This document shows, piece after piece, positions 47,403 through 58,514 of a stretch of DNA of 64,000 nt (positions within the stretch are counted from its first letter, which is position 1; every line of letters starts with the position of its first letter). The position numbers and the translations under genes were made by a program. The stretch covers positions 21,935,642-21,999,641 of the forward strand of contig OX457031.1 of assembly GCA_949752745.1 (NCBI GenBank), read 5' to 3'. This DNA comes from Protula sp. h YS-2021 (Eukaryota > Annelida > Polychaeta > Sabellida > Serpulidae). The notes below the pieces were generated by a model. It was not told the origin of the DNA and did no database searches. It was given only the letters and a program-made list of their open reading frames with translations.

Positions 47403-47750
47403 TCAGTGCTTGTGCTCGGGGTGCCGTTTATGGTAACCCTGGATAATGCAGACATGAGCAAATTTACAGTCGCGGTACAGGCACCCCTTAGTTGTTTGGA
47501 AGTTTTTGCAAATTTCGGAACCACTAGCGGGGTCGATGGGTGCTTTTGTGCGGGGTGCCGTTGGGGCGTTACGGGTGGGTCGTGTGCGTGGGCCCAGGTC
47601 CGACGACAGGTATTTGAGACCGAGGTGAAAACTATCCTCACCCCATGCAATTTGTCCGGCTGCTTGTTGGATGCGATACTCCTGGTCCAGCAACATGACG
47701 CGCTCACGAGGGTATGTTTGCAAGTACTCTCCCATTTTTATCAGGTACAT
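47403..47750 (-). CDS. Gag-like C3H zinc-finger fragment of the YR retrotransposon
   Basis: A 115-codon frame with a C-terminal CCCH finger (CKNFQTTKGCLYRDCKFAH, spacing C-x8-C-x4-C-x3-H), ending 33 bp before the RT ATG. Gag proteins of this group are usually longer. A stop lies just upstream in frame, and another frame looks open further 5', so the N-terminus is either frameshifted or lost. Confidence 0.7.
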   Translation of the reverse strand: MYLIKMGEYLQTYPRERVMLLDQEYRIQQAAGQIAWGEDSFHLGLKYLSSDLGPRTRPTRNAPTAPRTKAPIDPASGSEICKNFQTTKGCLYRDCKFAHVCIIQGYHKRHPEHKH

Positions 47751-47776
47751 ATGACTTTTTACTGGGAAAAGTTAAT

Positions 47777-47805
47777 GCTGCAGAAGATAATCTTTCTTCT
47801 GCAGC
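47777..47805. repeat. 11-bp-stem hairpin upstream of the gag-like frame
   Basis: gctgcagaaga, seven-base loop, then tcttctgcagc. It lies just 5' of the first visible gag ATG in transcription sense. Confidence 0.85.
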
Positions 47806-48528
47806 TGAAAAGGATAAAACTGGAGCTTACGGGCAAACAAACTTTAAATCTGGGGGATATGAAGTATCGCTTGCAGGTGGAGTAGTGACATAATTTGCTT
47901 GTTAATAATAAGAGTGCAATTTAAATCTATTTTAAAATGGATGTGAACAGTGTTAAAAAGTCGCGTTGCGAGGAGAGGAATAAAACGGAAAATAGTTCGT
48001 TGACGCGTTGGAAATCCTTTATTCACTTATTCGTCCACACTGGGTGCGCTTGTCCACAATTAACGAAGCGTTCACCCCACAGAAAACCTACTGGTGCGTC
48101 ACCAGCGTTAAAACTTGATGGACGTGTTCTTCAACTTGGTTATAAAGGTCATCAACGGTAACTGAAACAACACATATTCAGCCACACATTAATCTCAGGT
48201 ACACGGCTTTGACACTTATTCACTAAACCAGAATTCCACTTAAACTGACGATTAAGTAACAAGTGTCAATACATAAACAAATCGCTGTCAAATGAAATAA
48301 ACCGCTGAAACGTACAGACATATTTTCTGGAATATTGGCCTTTACGTTTTTCTCTTAAAATACAGGTAAGTGATTACAACAACACAATATTAATAAAACA
48401 ACAATAGCTTACCGAAAACTATTTTGGCTCCTCCTACAACTTTCTAAAATAAATCCGTGTTTCTTTAAGCACCCATTCATCCCCTTAGAGATTCAGTACT
48501 TATTCTTAATAAACAACCTCAAATAACT
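47806..48528. other. Flank of the retrotransposon, no gene seen
   Basis: No copy of the A2 repeat was found. No recognised gene. Confidence 0.5.
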
Positions 48529-48696
48529 GTCCAGCTTTAGGACGTAACAATTATCCAGTTCTTTTATCTTAATATTGTCCACTTTTGGACCTTAACTTCT
48601 AGTTCACTTTAGGACCTCGTTAGTACTTTGTCCACCGTTTGAACCTTCGCTTCTTGCCCCCTTGTGGGACTCTTAAATTTGTCCACTTCTTAGGAC
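48529..48696. repeat. Cluster of GTCC-N5-GGAC dyads
   Basis: Five related dyads: gtccagctttaggac (48529), gtccacttttggac (48577), gttcactttaggac (48602), gtccaccgtttgaac (48630) and gtccacttcttaggac (48681). Either a decayed minisatellite or a binding-site cluster. Confidence 0.7.
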
Positions 48697-49409
48697 TTAG
48701 ACCTTCTGTCTATCCGTGTTTTTATCTCGAGGGCGTTACCTCGGAATCACTCCAGATGGGACGAAATCACATATTCTTATACCCAAATTCTACCCCAGGG
48801 CGGTCCAGTGCAACACGTGCCCCGTTACCAATTCGGGATCTTATTGGCCACAGTATCTAAAGTAATCTACAACAATAGGCCGAATCATTGCTCCAATAGA
48901 CTTATCTAATTTGACCACTATCGCAACCAAAAGATCTGACGGATTTTACTTACATAATAACCCCTATGGCAAACATAGAAACCCCCGCCCAGAGACCCTT
49001 GATGGCTGCGGAAGGCTGTTGCATAATGTCTTATCTTTTACACAAAAACAAATAAGTTATTGTCAGTAAGGGAAAGCAGTATTTACTTTGATTCTTTGAA
49101 ACCACCAGGTTATCCGGTCGTAAAATACATCAATACATTAAAGCAATGGCAGTTCTTACTAATCTGATTGGGAAACAGCATCAAAACATCTGTAATTACG
49201 TCACAAAACCACGTTTAAAAGTTGAAATTGAACGCCCAAAAATACACAGATATTCACAGATTTACCCCATTTCAAAATAAAACAGAAATCGCTCGTAGCG
49301 GTTTCTACAAACAGTATAAACGAAATCTAAACCATGTAATACGAGGAATATAACATGATGAAGATAAAAGTACAGCTACCTAGTAAATATTCTAACTTCG
49401 ATCCGACGT
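48697..49409. other. Intergenic, no gene seen
   Basis: Nothing recognised. Confidence 0.5.
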
Positions 49410-49910
49410 CGATTTCAGGTTGCGAAGTCGATCCAACCAAATCACAACATTTACTCTGATTGTACTTTGGTTGAAAATGGTCGCTACCACAGAGCAACGT
49501 CTAACCGTCGTCTTTGACACAACGCTGATTAGACTTTGGGCAAGTAACGTTGTTTAGAAGTTGCTTTTGGTGGCAAATAAAACGTAACTTTCTTCGACGT
49601 CTAAGCAGATGTCTTTGGTGAACGTTGAACAGAAGTTTGTAAAATTAGATAGATGTCGAAAAATCGACGTTGTACAGATGTCGGGTTCAGAACTTGAACA
49701 ACTTCCTTGTTTCATCGCTCGTCGGAAATTGTAGATCACTTTATGACAGGTCACTAGATGTAAGATATGAGATGTCGGATAATCGACGTCTGTTCACTAT
49801 CGGAAGGTAGACGTTGTTTCGATTTCCATAGACAACCAAAACCCGACGTTGGTTTGACATCGGTTGTGATATCTGTCCCTCGTTGATGCAACGCCGCAGT
49901 GTTTACTGGG
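49410..49910. repeat. Dispersed repeat family C, with internal gacgtt repeats
   Basis: ccaaccaaatcacaacattt and ttgtactttggttgaaaatg are followed by many degenerate gacgtc/gacgttg words about every 30-50 bp, to 49910. Shares aacgttgttta and ttgcttttggtggcaaa with 26980-27015. Confidence 0.6.
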
Positions 49911-49924
49911 TAAGTACGTCTCTT

Positions 49925-51650
49925 AGTCAAAAGTTAACATTCAACTCCTTTTTTATATCAAAATATAAATTAAGATATCAGTAAATCAATGTGGAGCTCA
50001 TTAATCTATACTTAGGGACTTTAAAAATGCAAAAAATGTATTTTTATTTTTTTAATTTGCCAAGTTATAATTCCAAGTAGGCAGCCAATTTATTAAGCTA
50101 AGGTCACACTTCAGTGCCTGGCTACATCTTTCTGTCTGGCGGTATCAATGTGTGAATTCTGAGTTAATTATGGTCTATTGAATTTGAGGCTCTGTGACCT
50201 GACTGACGGGACCTATTGCTTTAAAAACAATATTGCTGTGCATTAAAGAAAAAGAAAAAATCTACGCATTTGAAAAAGTCCTGTTCAACGCGGAAGTTAC
50301 GATGTCGCGACTTTCCGAAAATGAGAGGTTACAGGTTAAAGGGATGTTGATGGATGGTGCTTCGCGTACAGCGGTGGCCAGACAGTTTTGGTGTTGCCCG
50401 ATCAACATTTCCTCGTCTCGTTAGACGTTACAAGGAAATCGGATTGACGCGCTATCGCCCTAGAACAGGCCAGCCGCGAGTAACAACCGTGCATGAGGAT
50501 CGTGAAATTCGATTGCTACACCTCAGCAATAGATTTCAAAGTGCTGTGGATACAGCGGCTATTACGCCCGGTAGACACAATTCGCGAATCAGCGCAAAGA
50601 CCGTGTTGCAACATCTTTGTGAGGGCAACATTCGGTAATACCGTGCCTATGTTGGACCTGTGTTGGATAACCGTAGACAATGTGTAAGGTGTCAGTGGGC
50701 ACAAAACCACTCAGGCAGACTTTGGCAACGTCATAATTTGAACCGCTTCCTGCTATTCCGCAATGATGCACAACAACGTGTATACCGACGAGTAGGGAAG
50801 CGATATCATCATGTATGTGTCCTCGAGATCGACAGATTTGGAGGTGGTAGTATCATGATGTAGGGTGCGATAAAGTTCGAATTGAAATCACGGCTCCTGA
50901 TCATTGACGGCACCCTTACGGCTCAGCGATACCTAAACACTGTGTTAGAAAGGGAAGTTGTGCTTTATTTTAACCAAAATCCTCGTGCAATATTCATGCA
51001 TGATAATGCTTGTCAGGATAGGTTACGCGCCAACAACATTAACATTCTACAGTGGTCGCCTTACTTGTCCGACATGAATCCCATCGAACACTTGTGGGAT
51101 ATCCTCGACCTAGGAATTTGCGCACGTATGCCGCAACCCCAATCGCACACAGCACTGTACAAAGCCTTGATCCAGGAATGGAATCGGGTACCACAGTGGC
51201 GTATCAACAGACTCATCACGTCGATACCCAGGTGGATAAATTTCCTTATAAATGCACGAGGTGCCCACACGCGTTACTAGATATTTAAAATGTCTCCAGT
51301 ATGAATTTTTGTATGGAGAATTTTTGAGATGAGTACGACGTTTTGTTCAATGGCGGCAGTTACAACCAGTGCTCCAGAAAAAGTGTACTCAGAGAAGGAC
51401 GTAAGAGCTGTTAATTTGAAAAATTTAATAAAATAGGTATACAGTACATATTGCTATGTGATTTTTCTTTTTCACTGTTGCGTTTTTACTGTCCTTAAGT
51501 ATATATTTTGCTATCAAAAGTTGAATTTTGGGTAGCAAAAATTTAGTTTTTGAGATAAAAAATAATTCTTGATATCAAATAAATCAATGGTTCAGGTCAA
51601 ACATTCTTGATATCAATAATTCCCTAATGAATGTTAAACTGGCATTCCAT
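49925..51650 (+). mobile_element. Tc1-like DNA transposon, full-length but inactive (copy 4)
   Basis: Both ends are recognisable. The left has agttaacattcaactcc followed by tatcaaaata and aatcaatgtgga. The right end reverse-complemented reads tggaatgccagtttaacatt followed by gatatcaaga and ccattgattt. The same end, better preserved, starts the deletion derivative at 33021. Length is about 1.73 kb. The left terminus has decayed, so the exact boundary is approximate. Confidence 0.75.
50302..51280 (+). pseudogene. Tc1-like transposase, copy 4
   Basis: Starts at the ATG at 50302 (MSRLSENERLQVKGMLMDGA). The helix-turn-helix is interrupted by a frameshift near 50385, after which TFPRLVRRYKEIGLTRYRPR continues in another frame; a second break lies near 50638. 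The segment around LLFRNDAQQRVYRRVG lacks the FSDESRF block, so the first catalytic Asp has been deleted. At 50861-50866 a Trp codon of the VDRFGGGSVMVWG region has become a stop. About seven residues (RPHVAAI) are missing after HDNA. The C-terminus PYLSDMNPIEHLWD keeps the third Glu and the frame ends at 51280. Closest to copy 2. Confidence 0.9.
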
Positions 51651-51719
51651 GCTTTTGAGATCAGCACATATTAGAAACGTTTTGCAAGAAGTAAAGACTT
51701 CTCATATTGCCTTCCAGAA

Positions 51720-52470
51720 TGGGTCTAAGTAGGAACCCCTTCTCTCATTGGCTGACCTATTTATGACTTTTACCATGACGTCACACCAAGTGCTGACATG
51801 GTGGCGTGTGCATACTTGATTCTGATTGGGTGATTATGACGTCATCTCAACTGTGATTGGCTAAACGAAAAAGAGAATTCGATTTGATTTGTTGAGTTAA
51901 AAAGGGACTGTCTTGTGTGTATTTGTCAGAAATGTCGTGATAAAAAAAGTACTTCTTGTCAACAAGTATGGCAATGTGGGACAGCTTGGCTTTGTTGACC
52001 TATTTTCTGATTGGTTCATCGAAAATTTTAGACATGACGCTACAGTGTAAGCATTTCAAGAATTTAATTTAAACATACTTTATATAATAAATAGTGATTT
52101 CCTGTTAGTGAGTAGAAACATTGATCTATTGCAGTATTTTAATTTAAGCAAAAGCACAGAGGATGAGTCGCAGTAGGAATGATGTTTGGGTGACGTCACC
52201 TGCTCTGTCATCGGGTGGCATATTTATAAAGTCAGAATGACCCCAGTGTTTGCACAAAGGATGAGTCAAAGTAGTTGCCTCCTCTTTGAACAATAGGGGT
52301 AGGATATGGAGCCCCTATCTGATTGCTTGACCTATTTATGTGAGAAAATTGATTCAGATTGGCTCGATTTGTATAAAGAATGGGTCAAAGTAGGAGCCCC
52401 TTCTCTCATTGGCTGACCTATTTCTGACGTAGAATGACCTTGACTGTGACGTCACACCCATAGAACAATA
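51720..52470. repeat. Diverged direct repeats with CRE and CCAAT motifs
   Basis: agtaggaaccccttctctca plus ttggctgacctatttatgac (51728) recurs at 52388 (agtaggagccccttctctca) and in part at 52313. Each full copy is followed by a CRE octamer in cacacc context. Confidence 0.75.
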
Positions 52471-53019
52471 GACGTCTCACGCCTCAGTGACCGAGAGCAA
52501 TAGAGGTCGAATATGGAGCAAGGCGTACACTATACTACTATTACTTCTCGAATGAAATTTTTTTACACTTGATTATTTATTACATCAGCGTAATTAATCA
52601 TATTTTAATTAGAAAATGTAGCTGTAAATTGACATACAAAATCCTTTATTGATGTGTATGCATGAACTTCCATGTGACTGATCAAAACACGGCTTCGCTT
52701 CATCTGTAGGGTTTGCATAACTGATTCAAATTATCTCACATTTGAAATAAGAACAAATATTATCTCATTCATATTTCTTTATAAAAAGAGTGTGAACATT
52801 TACTCCTTTTTATTGAAAATAAATTTTACTTCTTGCCAAACAAATTTTGCGAAAAGATTTTACTTGTTATTTTAGAAGTCTTCTTAGGCGTAAAGTTTGA
52901 AAAATTATCTTCTTGAAAAAGGCCTGTATTTTACTTTCCTCTTGGTCATAAACTATTCAGTATTTTCTGCAGCAGGTTGGCAGTGTTATTTATTCATTAA
53001 ATCATTGCTGATGACGTCA
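51776..53019. promoter_or_regulatory. Cluster of five perfect CRE octamers and inverted CCAAT boxes
   Basis: TGACGTCA occurs at 51776, 51837, 52191, 52447 and 53012. ATTGG (inverted CCAAT) occurs near 51747, 51823, 51857, 52010, 52358 and 52407. CRE and NF-Y sites often co-occur in vertebrate promoters, but no gene start is visible next to this cluster. It could be a cryptic enhancer/promoter or a repeat with these words. Confidence 0.5.
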
Positions 53020-53846
53020 TCCAGTGCTGTGAGGGTGTAACATTTTCACAAATATCAAATGGCTTCACTATTATACACTGGCTTGGATAAAGGAAAGTCC
53101 GGGAACAGTTAGCTCAGCTGTGACTGTCGTGCATTCGGCTCTGAACGGGTTGTTGATATAATTTCAGTAGGATGTCGTTGTAAGAAGGGCAGTTTGCTCT
53201 AGGTGTTGAAAAATTGGAGATATCTCTGATAGGTTCGGCGAAACATAGATTTATTTTATACCTAAATCACCCCTAAATCACATGGTTAACATAAATGTCA
53301 CCATCATGTAGCCACTATACGGTAAACATGTGATTAACATATATCGCTAACAAATGCTATCCAGTATACGGATATAGAATTAAACGTTGCAGGAAGTTAT
53401 GCCAGAAATTGATATTAGTCACTGGTTAGGAATACATGGCAACACCGTGTATCTGTGATGTCAGTTCGAAAGTGAAAGCAAGGATGCTCGATATTTAACC
53501 TTTTTCAAGAAATGAAGGTTTCGTTCCATATGTCAGTAAGTTAGCCTTATGCCACTTCATGTTAGCCTTAAAATTAATAAACAGAGACATAATCTAATTA
53601 ATTCTCCCTTTTACAAGACTTTACATCTCCGTATGTGGATCTTCATCTAAATCGCATAGCAATTGGCTTTTAAAAAATGGGGTAAAAGTATTTCTGTAAA
53701 GATGAATAGGTGAAACTAGAGGTCGCTCAAACACCGCCCAATTTCACGTGTGAGGCGATTAGAATTTGGTAGTGGTGCAGTAAAACGATGTCCAGTTTAC
53801 TATCTCTTCTCTCATGCCATCCGAGAATGCAGAATCAATGCTAACT
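53020..53846. other. Intergenic, no gene seen
   Basis: Contains a weak copy of the ggtaaacatgtgattaacat motif cluster at about 53282-53350. No gene recognised. Confidence 0.5.
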
Positions 53847-53884
53847 AGACCGTTTTCGCTAACGAGTAACGAAAATTACACAAA
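53847..53884. repeat. Hairpin repeat, copy 2
   Basis: taactagaccgttttcgcta followed by taacgaaaa; matches 13713-13750 including the leader. Confidence 0.65.
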
Positions 53885-53929
53885 AATACGGTTCTTAACT
53901 CTTAATCTCTTGCATATCATCTTTTAGGC

Positions 53930-54270
53930 TCAAACGGTCGAAAATAAGCTGAAAATCGTTCTATCGTTAACCGTTATCAAGATAATGGTCAACTTCTTTT
54001 TTTGGCTTTGACCATGGCCGAGGAGGTCAAGGTCACCGAGGTGTCTCTTACATATAATCTTTTAGGCCCAAAATCTCTAACCGTTTTCGTGATAATGGCC
54101 CACTTCAGTTTTTTTAGTTTGACCATGACTGAGGATGTCAGAGTGACAAGGAACCCCTTACATATCGTCTTTTAGAACCAAAGATTCAAAAATAAGCTCA
54201 AAATCGCTAACCCTTTCGAAATAATGGCCCACTTCCGTCTTTGTACATTGACCATGGACCAGGATTGCAA
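53930..54270. repeat. Dispersed repeat family A fragments
   Basis: Three successive diverged copies of: aggctcaaacggtcgaaaat, agctcaaaat, gataatggcc, then gaccatggccgaggaggtca. Non-coding. Confidence 0.7.
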
Positions 54271-54539
54271 TCGTTCTCTAATGTCATGGTTAAAAAATGC
54301 GAATTTTACGGCGTCTAATCACCCTCTATCAGTGAGTCAATTTTCGTCACACTTTAATTATAAAAACTCCAAAGGCTGCAGCCAACTTAAACTTGCACAC
54401 GCATGCTGTGATGGCTTTCATTGAGAGTTGGGCGATCAATACACCGAGGCGGATATCATGCCAGTTTAAAGTACTGCTCTCAGCTCTTTTCTGCCTGTGT
54501 CGCAAATTTGTTTTGTCGTTTTTTAATTGAAAAATTAAG

Positions 54540-55050
54540 CGAATTTAAAAAAATACAGGAGGATCAACTAAGTTATTAAGTAACGTTGTTTAGGCCAAAA
54601 AGGTCGAAAATGAACTCAAAGTCGCTCTATCTCTAAACGTTTTCGAGAGAAGTCGGTCTATCGTTAACGCTGCATGAGGTCACGTGACCTTTGACCATAA
54701 CCCTCAAGGTCAAGATTTAGGATGATAGGTGACCCCTCTGATGAGTGCGGCTTATATGTTCAAGCTAGGACTGAGCGCTTTCTATAGCCACTTTTCGTGC
54801 TTTATAGGCGTTTTGAAAAATATTTTGACCTCACTTTGACCTTGACCTTTGAGATCAGATCAGAAATATTTTGTAGTTTCATAGAGACATGAAGATTGTA
54901 AATAACTGTGCCAAATATAAAGCTCCGCTGTCTCAAACGCTAGGAGGAGTTTTCTGGAAACCATGTTATGGAAAAATAACTTTGACGTCAATTTGACCTT
55001 GACCTTGACCTTTGAAGTAAAAAAATTTGCGGATTTACCTAGATCTTGTG
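54540..55050. repeat. Dispersed repeat family A, 3' type
   Basis: Contains tatagccacttttcgtgctt, tttgaccttgacctttgaga and, near 54991-55015, a run of TTTGACCTTGACCTTGACCT. Matches 28040-28300 block for block. Confidence 0.7.
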
Positions 55051-55142
55051 AGAGAAAAGACAAGGAAGAAACAAACAAAGGGCGGAAACTTCCAGAAAAA
55101 CGTCAAATTTATACCCAGTTGCACAATGATAAAATTTACATC

Positions 55143-55236
55143 CTCGCCTCTCTCTCCCTCTCCCCCCCTCTCTCTCTCCCTCCCTCTCTCTGTCTCTTTC
55201 TCCCTTTCTCTCTGTCTCTCTCTCTCTTTCTCTGAG
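55143..55236. repeat. CT-rich low-complexity tract
   Basis: Imperfect (CT)n with C-runs. Frames on either strand are artefacts. Confidence 0.95.
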
Positions 55237-58200
55237 ATAATGACTTGAATTTGAAATTTCAGATTCACAATGTACTCTTGATAGCTCTTGTGTTAAAAGC
55301 TGCACTGCGTTAGTCCGAGCTCAGATTGACCAGTTTGTCGCTTTCAGTCGAGGATTATTATAAAATTCACGTTGGAATCGGTCCTCGATCTGAGATATCA
55401 TAGTTCGGTAATTCGTTTTCCCGATGTGTTTTGTCTTTTCGTGGTAAACTAGAACAGTGTTATGCCTGTTTAATGCTGCTTTCTAATTATTTAACTTCAA
55501 ATTCAAAATTAAATTAAAAGATAAAAGTGCATGTATAAGACCTTCATTTGGCCCAAAATATGTTCCTTAATACACAGTGCTATTATTATTATTATATCTA
55601 CAAACATTGAGGTGGTTCTGTGCTGTTTCACATGCTCCATTTAAATGGTCGGAATGTACTCTATCAGTAGCAGAGCCTCATATATACGAGTATTTTATTG
55701 TTTACAATCTCTGAATAGACGTATATCTTGTACGAGTTGCATCAAAATTCAGAGCAAGGTTTTCACTATTTTGAGGTTATTTGATCTCACTTATTTAGCT
55801 CTAACATAACATGAAATATATGATGTTTGGTGGCGTAACTTGCTTCCTTAACATATCAAACAACGTTCTTGGGGGGGGGGGGTGGGGGGGGGGGGCTGGA
55901 GAACTATCATATTGCTCTTTGGAAACACGTGATGAACCGATACCTGTTATATGTTTTGATTTTACCTGTTACATATTATTTTAGTGTCCTTGTATACTAC
56001 AACGCCAGCTCCAGCAAAAACCAATCTTTTATAAATAATCTTATCTTCAATTAATAAATAAGTAGCATAGCTTCTTAACTAAGCAGTACTCGCACCCAAT
56101 ATATAAATGAAAATACTTTCATTACAGTTCATAGCACAAACCAAACCGAGTTGATTTATTTGGTTCGTTTCGTTCAGATAAAGTAACGTTTTTGTTTCGA
56201 GTTCACCTGAAACTTAAACTCACCGAATATTCCATTTTTAAACAATTGGCCACTCTTTTATTAAATTATTTTAAGTATTCATTTTGTTTTACTATTAAAA
56301 AACTGCTGTATTCAAATAAATATGTGATGATTAGTTCCAGTTCGAATTTTAGTTTAGAAATAAAGAAACAAATGTTTGGAAATTTAAAAGCTAAATTTAA
56401 AAGGTTTGGAAATTTAAAAGCTTAATAGTATAAAAAAAATTTTTGAACATAATTGAAACTACTCAATCCTGAGCATCTTTCGGTCTGACTTTTTCAAATG
56501 AGCTAATTCGTACTTAGACTTTTGCCGAAATGTTTTGCGTTTCGACTGAATTTGGTTGAACTAAAGGTGTAAAGAAATGATAGCCAAACTTGGCAGCAAA
56601 TTTCCATTTGCCGGAAACAAGTTGGCTACTATAGGGGCTAAATAATATGCAAAATAGCTTTTAAAAGATCATATGATGGCCTTTTAAATACGAAAATGTG
56701 CATGCTGAAAGAAAATTAGAATTAACTGTTTTCCCGTTATCATTTCTTTACAGTTTAACCAAAAAACATTTGTGGTCGTAACGACACCTCTTTCGGAAGA
56801 TCCGGAAGTACGAATTTGCTTAATGCCTGATAGTCCTGATAGTTGCTGCTCATACAGAACTAGTTAAGATTTATTCAACATTCAAGGAATCTAACAAGTT
56901 AATATTGATGTATGCAAACAAATAAATAGATATCTCTGCATTAAAACAAAAGATTCAATGATAAAAGTTAAAGGAAACATAGTTATTTCATATTGGACAG
57001 ATTTATCTTGTATTGTCGGATAAGTAGAGGTATTTTTGAATCATTAAGATGTACCTCATCTGAAATAAGAATTGTGATGATCTGAATTAGATATAGCTGT
57101 CAATCAAATAAATAATTGGCATATTTTAGTAGGACGGAATGAAAGAGCTATGTATATAAATATACTAACTACAGCATTTAATTACATAATATGTCTGCCA
57201 GCAAATTAACTGTCTACAGTATTCAAACTTTGGCCAGAAATTTGGATAATGAAATAAAAGGACTTCTAATTTTGAAGAGCTAACCATCACCCAGCAGATC
57301 CTAGATAACATTTTATTTGATGAAATTAAGGTATGCAGCTTGTTTCCGTTATCTTCTTTTAAAATGTTGGAACAAACTGGACATCTTCCCGTGATATTTG
57401 CAGTTACTTAAAGCTAAGGCGGGACCTCTGAATTAAGAACACCATCGATCTTGTCAAATGTCCTCTTGATATTCAAGTGCATTTATTGCACAGGTACTTT
57501 TTGTAATATTATCGAATGGCAACAAGACTTCATAAAAGCGCCTTCAAAATGTTTGTTTATCTGATGACAAGAAGGAAGATTTAAGTGTTTATTTGCAAGA
57601 AAAAGCTTTCAATTATAATTAAAATCACTGAATCCTAAGCATTTTTCGTTCCTAACTTATGCAAATTAGCAAAACTAATAGTACTAAAACGCACAGAATC
57701 AGAAATATCTCCATCATAGTCAGATATAAAGTTATCTCTATTTTGACATTATAGAACCAAAATTGTATAGAGGTTAGCCAAATTAAACGATCAATACGAA
57801 ATTAGAAATAGCTTTAGATATTGAGTAAATATAAAAATGGCGTTCAGTAGAGCATTGCTCCTAGAACCAGCGTGTGACTTTTATATGCTACTTTATTACA
57901 CAACATCTGATATAAAATCCTGAAAAATGAAGATATTTTTATTGCATTAATATAAAAAACCTTTCAAGCAGGTTTAAACAAAATGACTTTTTAGAATTAG
58001 TTTGATTCATTTAAACGTGAACTGTTTTGACATATATATGACTAAAAAAATACTTCCAACAAATAACTGAATTTCCCCCTTTCCTTGAAAACAGCATGAG
58101 TGATCTGTTCATCTAATAGTGAAATGAAACACCCTCCAGTATGGGAACATCACGGTATCATTTCGTTTTAGAAGTTCACTGATTGTCGGGATTGTGTAGT

Positions 58201-58258
58201 TTGGAAGGCATGTAAACTGTGAGAATGCCCTGAGAATTTTTAAACTTCACAAATCGCC
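55237..58258. other. Intergenic, no gene seen
   Basis: Long AT-rich stretch with a G-run at about 55871-55896 and a short local duplication of tttggaaatttaaaagct at about 56372-56421. No coding region recognised. Confidence 0.5.
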
Positions 58259-58514
58259 TTTTGGATCGTGTGTTTCCGGAAGCTGTGTAACTGTTGTAGT
58301 GGTAGTAAATTACTTTGCTTAATTTTGGATCGTGTGTTTCCGGATGCTGTGTAACTGCTGTAGTGGTAGTAAATTACTTTGCTTAATTTTGAATCGTGTG
58401 TTTCCGGATGCTGTGTAACTCCTGTAGTGGTAGTAAATTACTTTGCTTAATTTTGGATCGTGTGTTTCCGGATGCTGTGTAACTCCTGTAGTGGTAGTAA
58501 ATTGCTTTGCTTAA
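58259..58514. repeat. 64-bp tandem repeat, four copies
   Basis: Units start at 58259, 58323, 58387 and 58451 with ttttggatcgtgtgtttccg and end gctttgcttaa. Only a few substitutions separate them. Noncoding minisatellite. Confidence 0.97.

Larger units (their letters stand above)
44142..47750 (-). mobile_element. DIRS/Ngaro-type tyrosine-recombinase retrotransposon, 5'-incomplete
   Basis: Gene order on the minus strand is gag-like, reverse transcriptase-RNase H, then an overlapping tyrosine recombinase. No LTRs, integrase or DAM methylase domain are seen. At the 3' end a 125-bp segment occurs twice in direct orientation (44635-44760 and 44142-44268) around a 366-bp spacer, the B1-A2-B2 layout of Ngaro split direct repeats. 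The matching A1 copy expected before gag was not found to 49 kb, so the 5' end is missing or rearranged. Confidence 0.85.

Noticed and set aside
53847..54424. Short coding frame in family A near 54224
   Set aside because: Falls inside a dispersed non-coding repeat with no conserved frame among copies.
58259..58514. CRISPR-like array
   Set aside because: Direct 64-bp tandem units without distinct spacers in a eukaryotic sequence.
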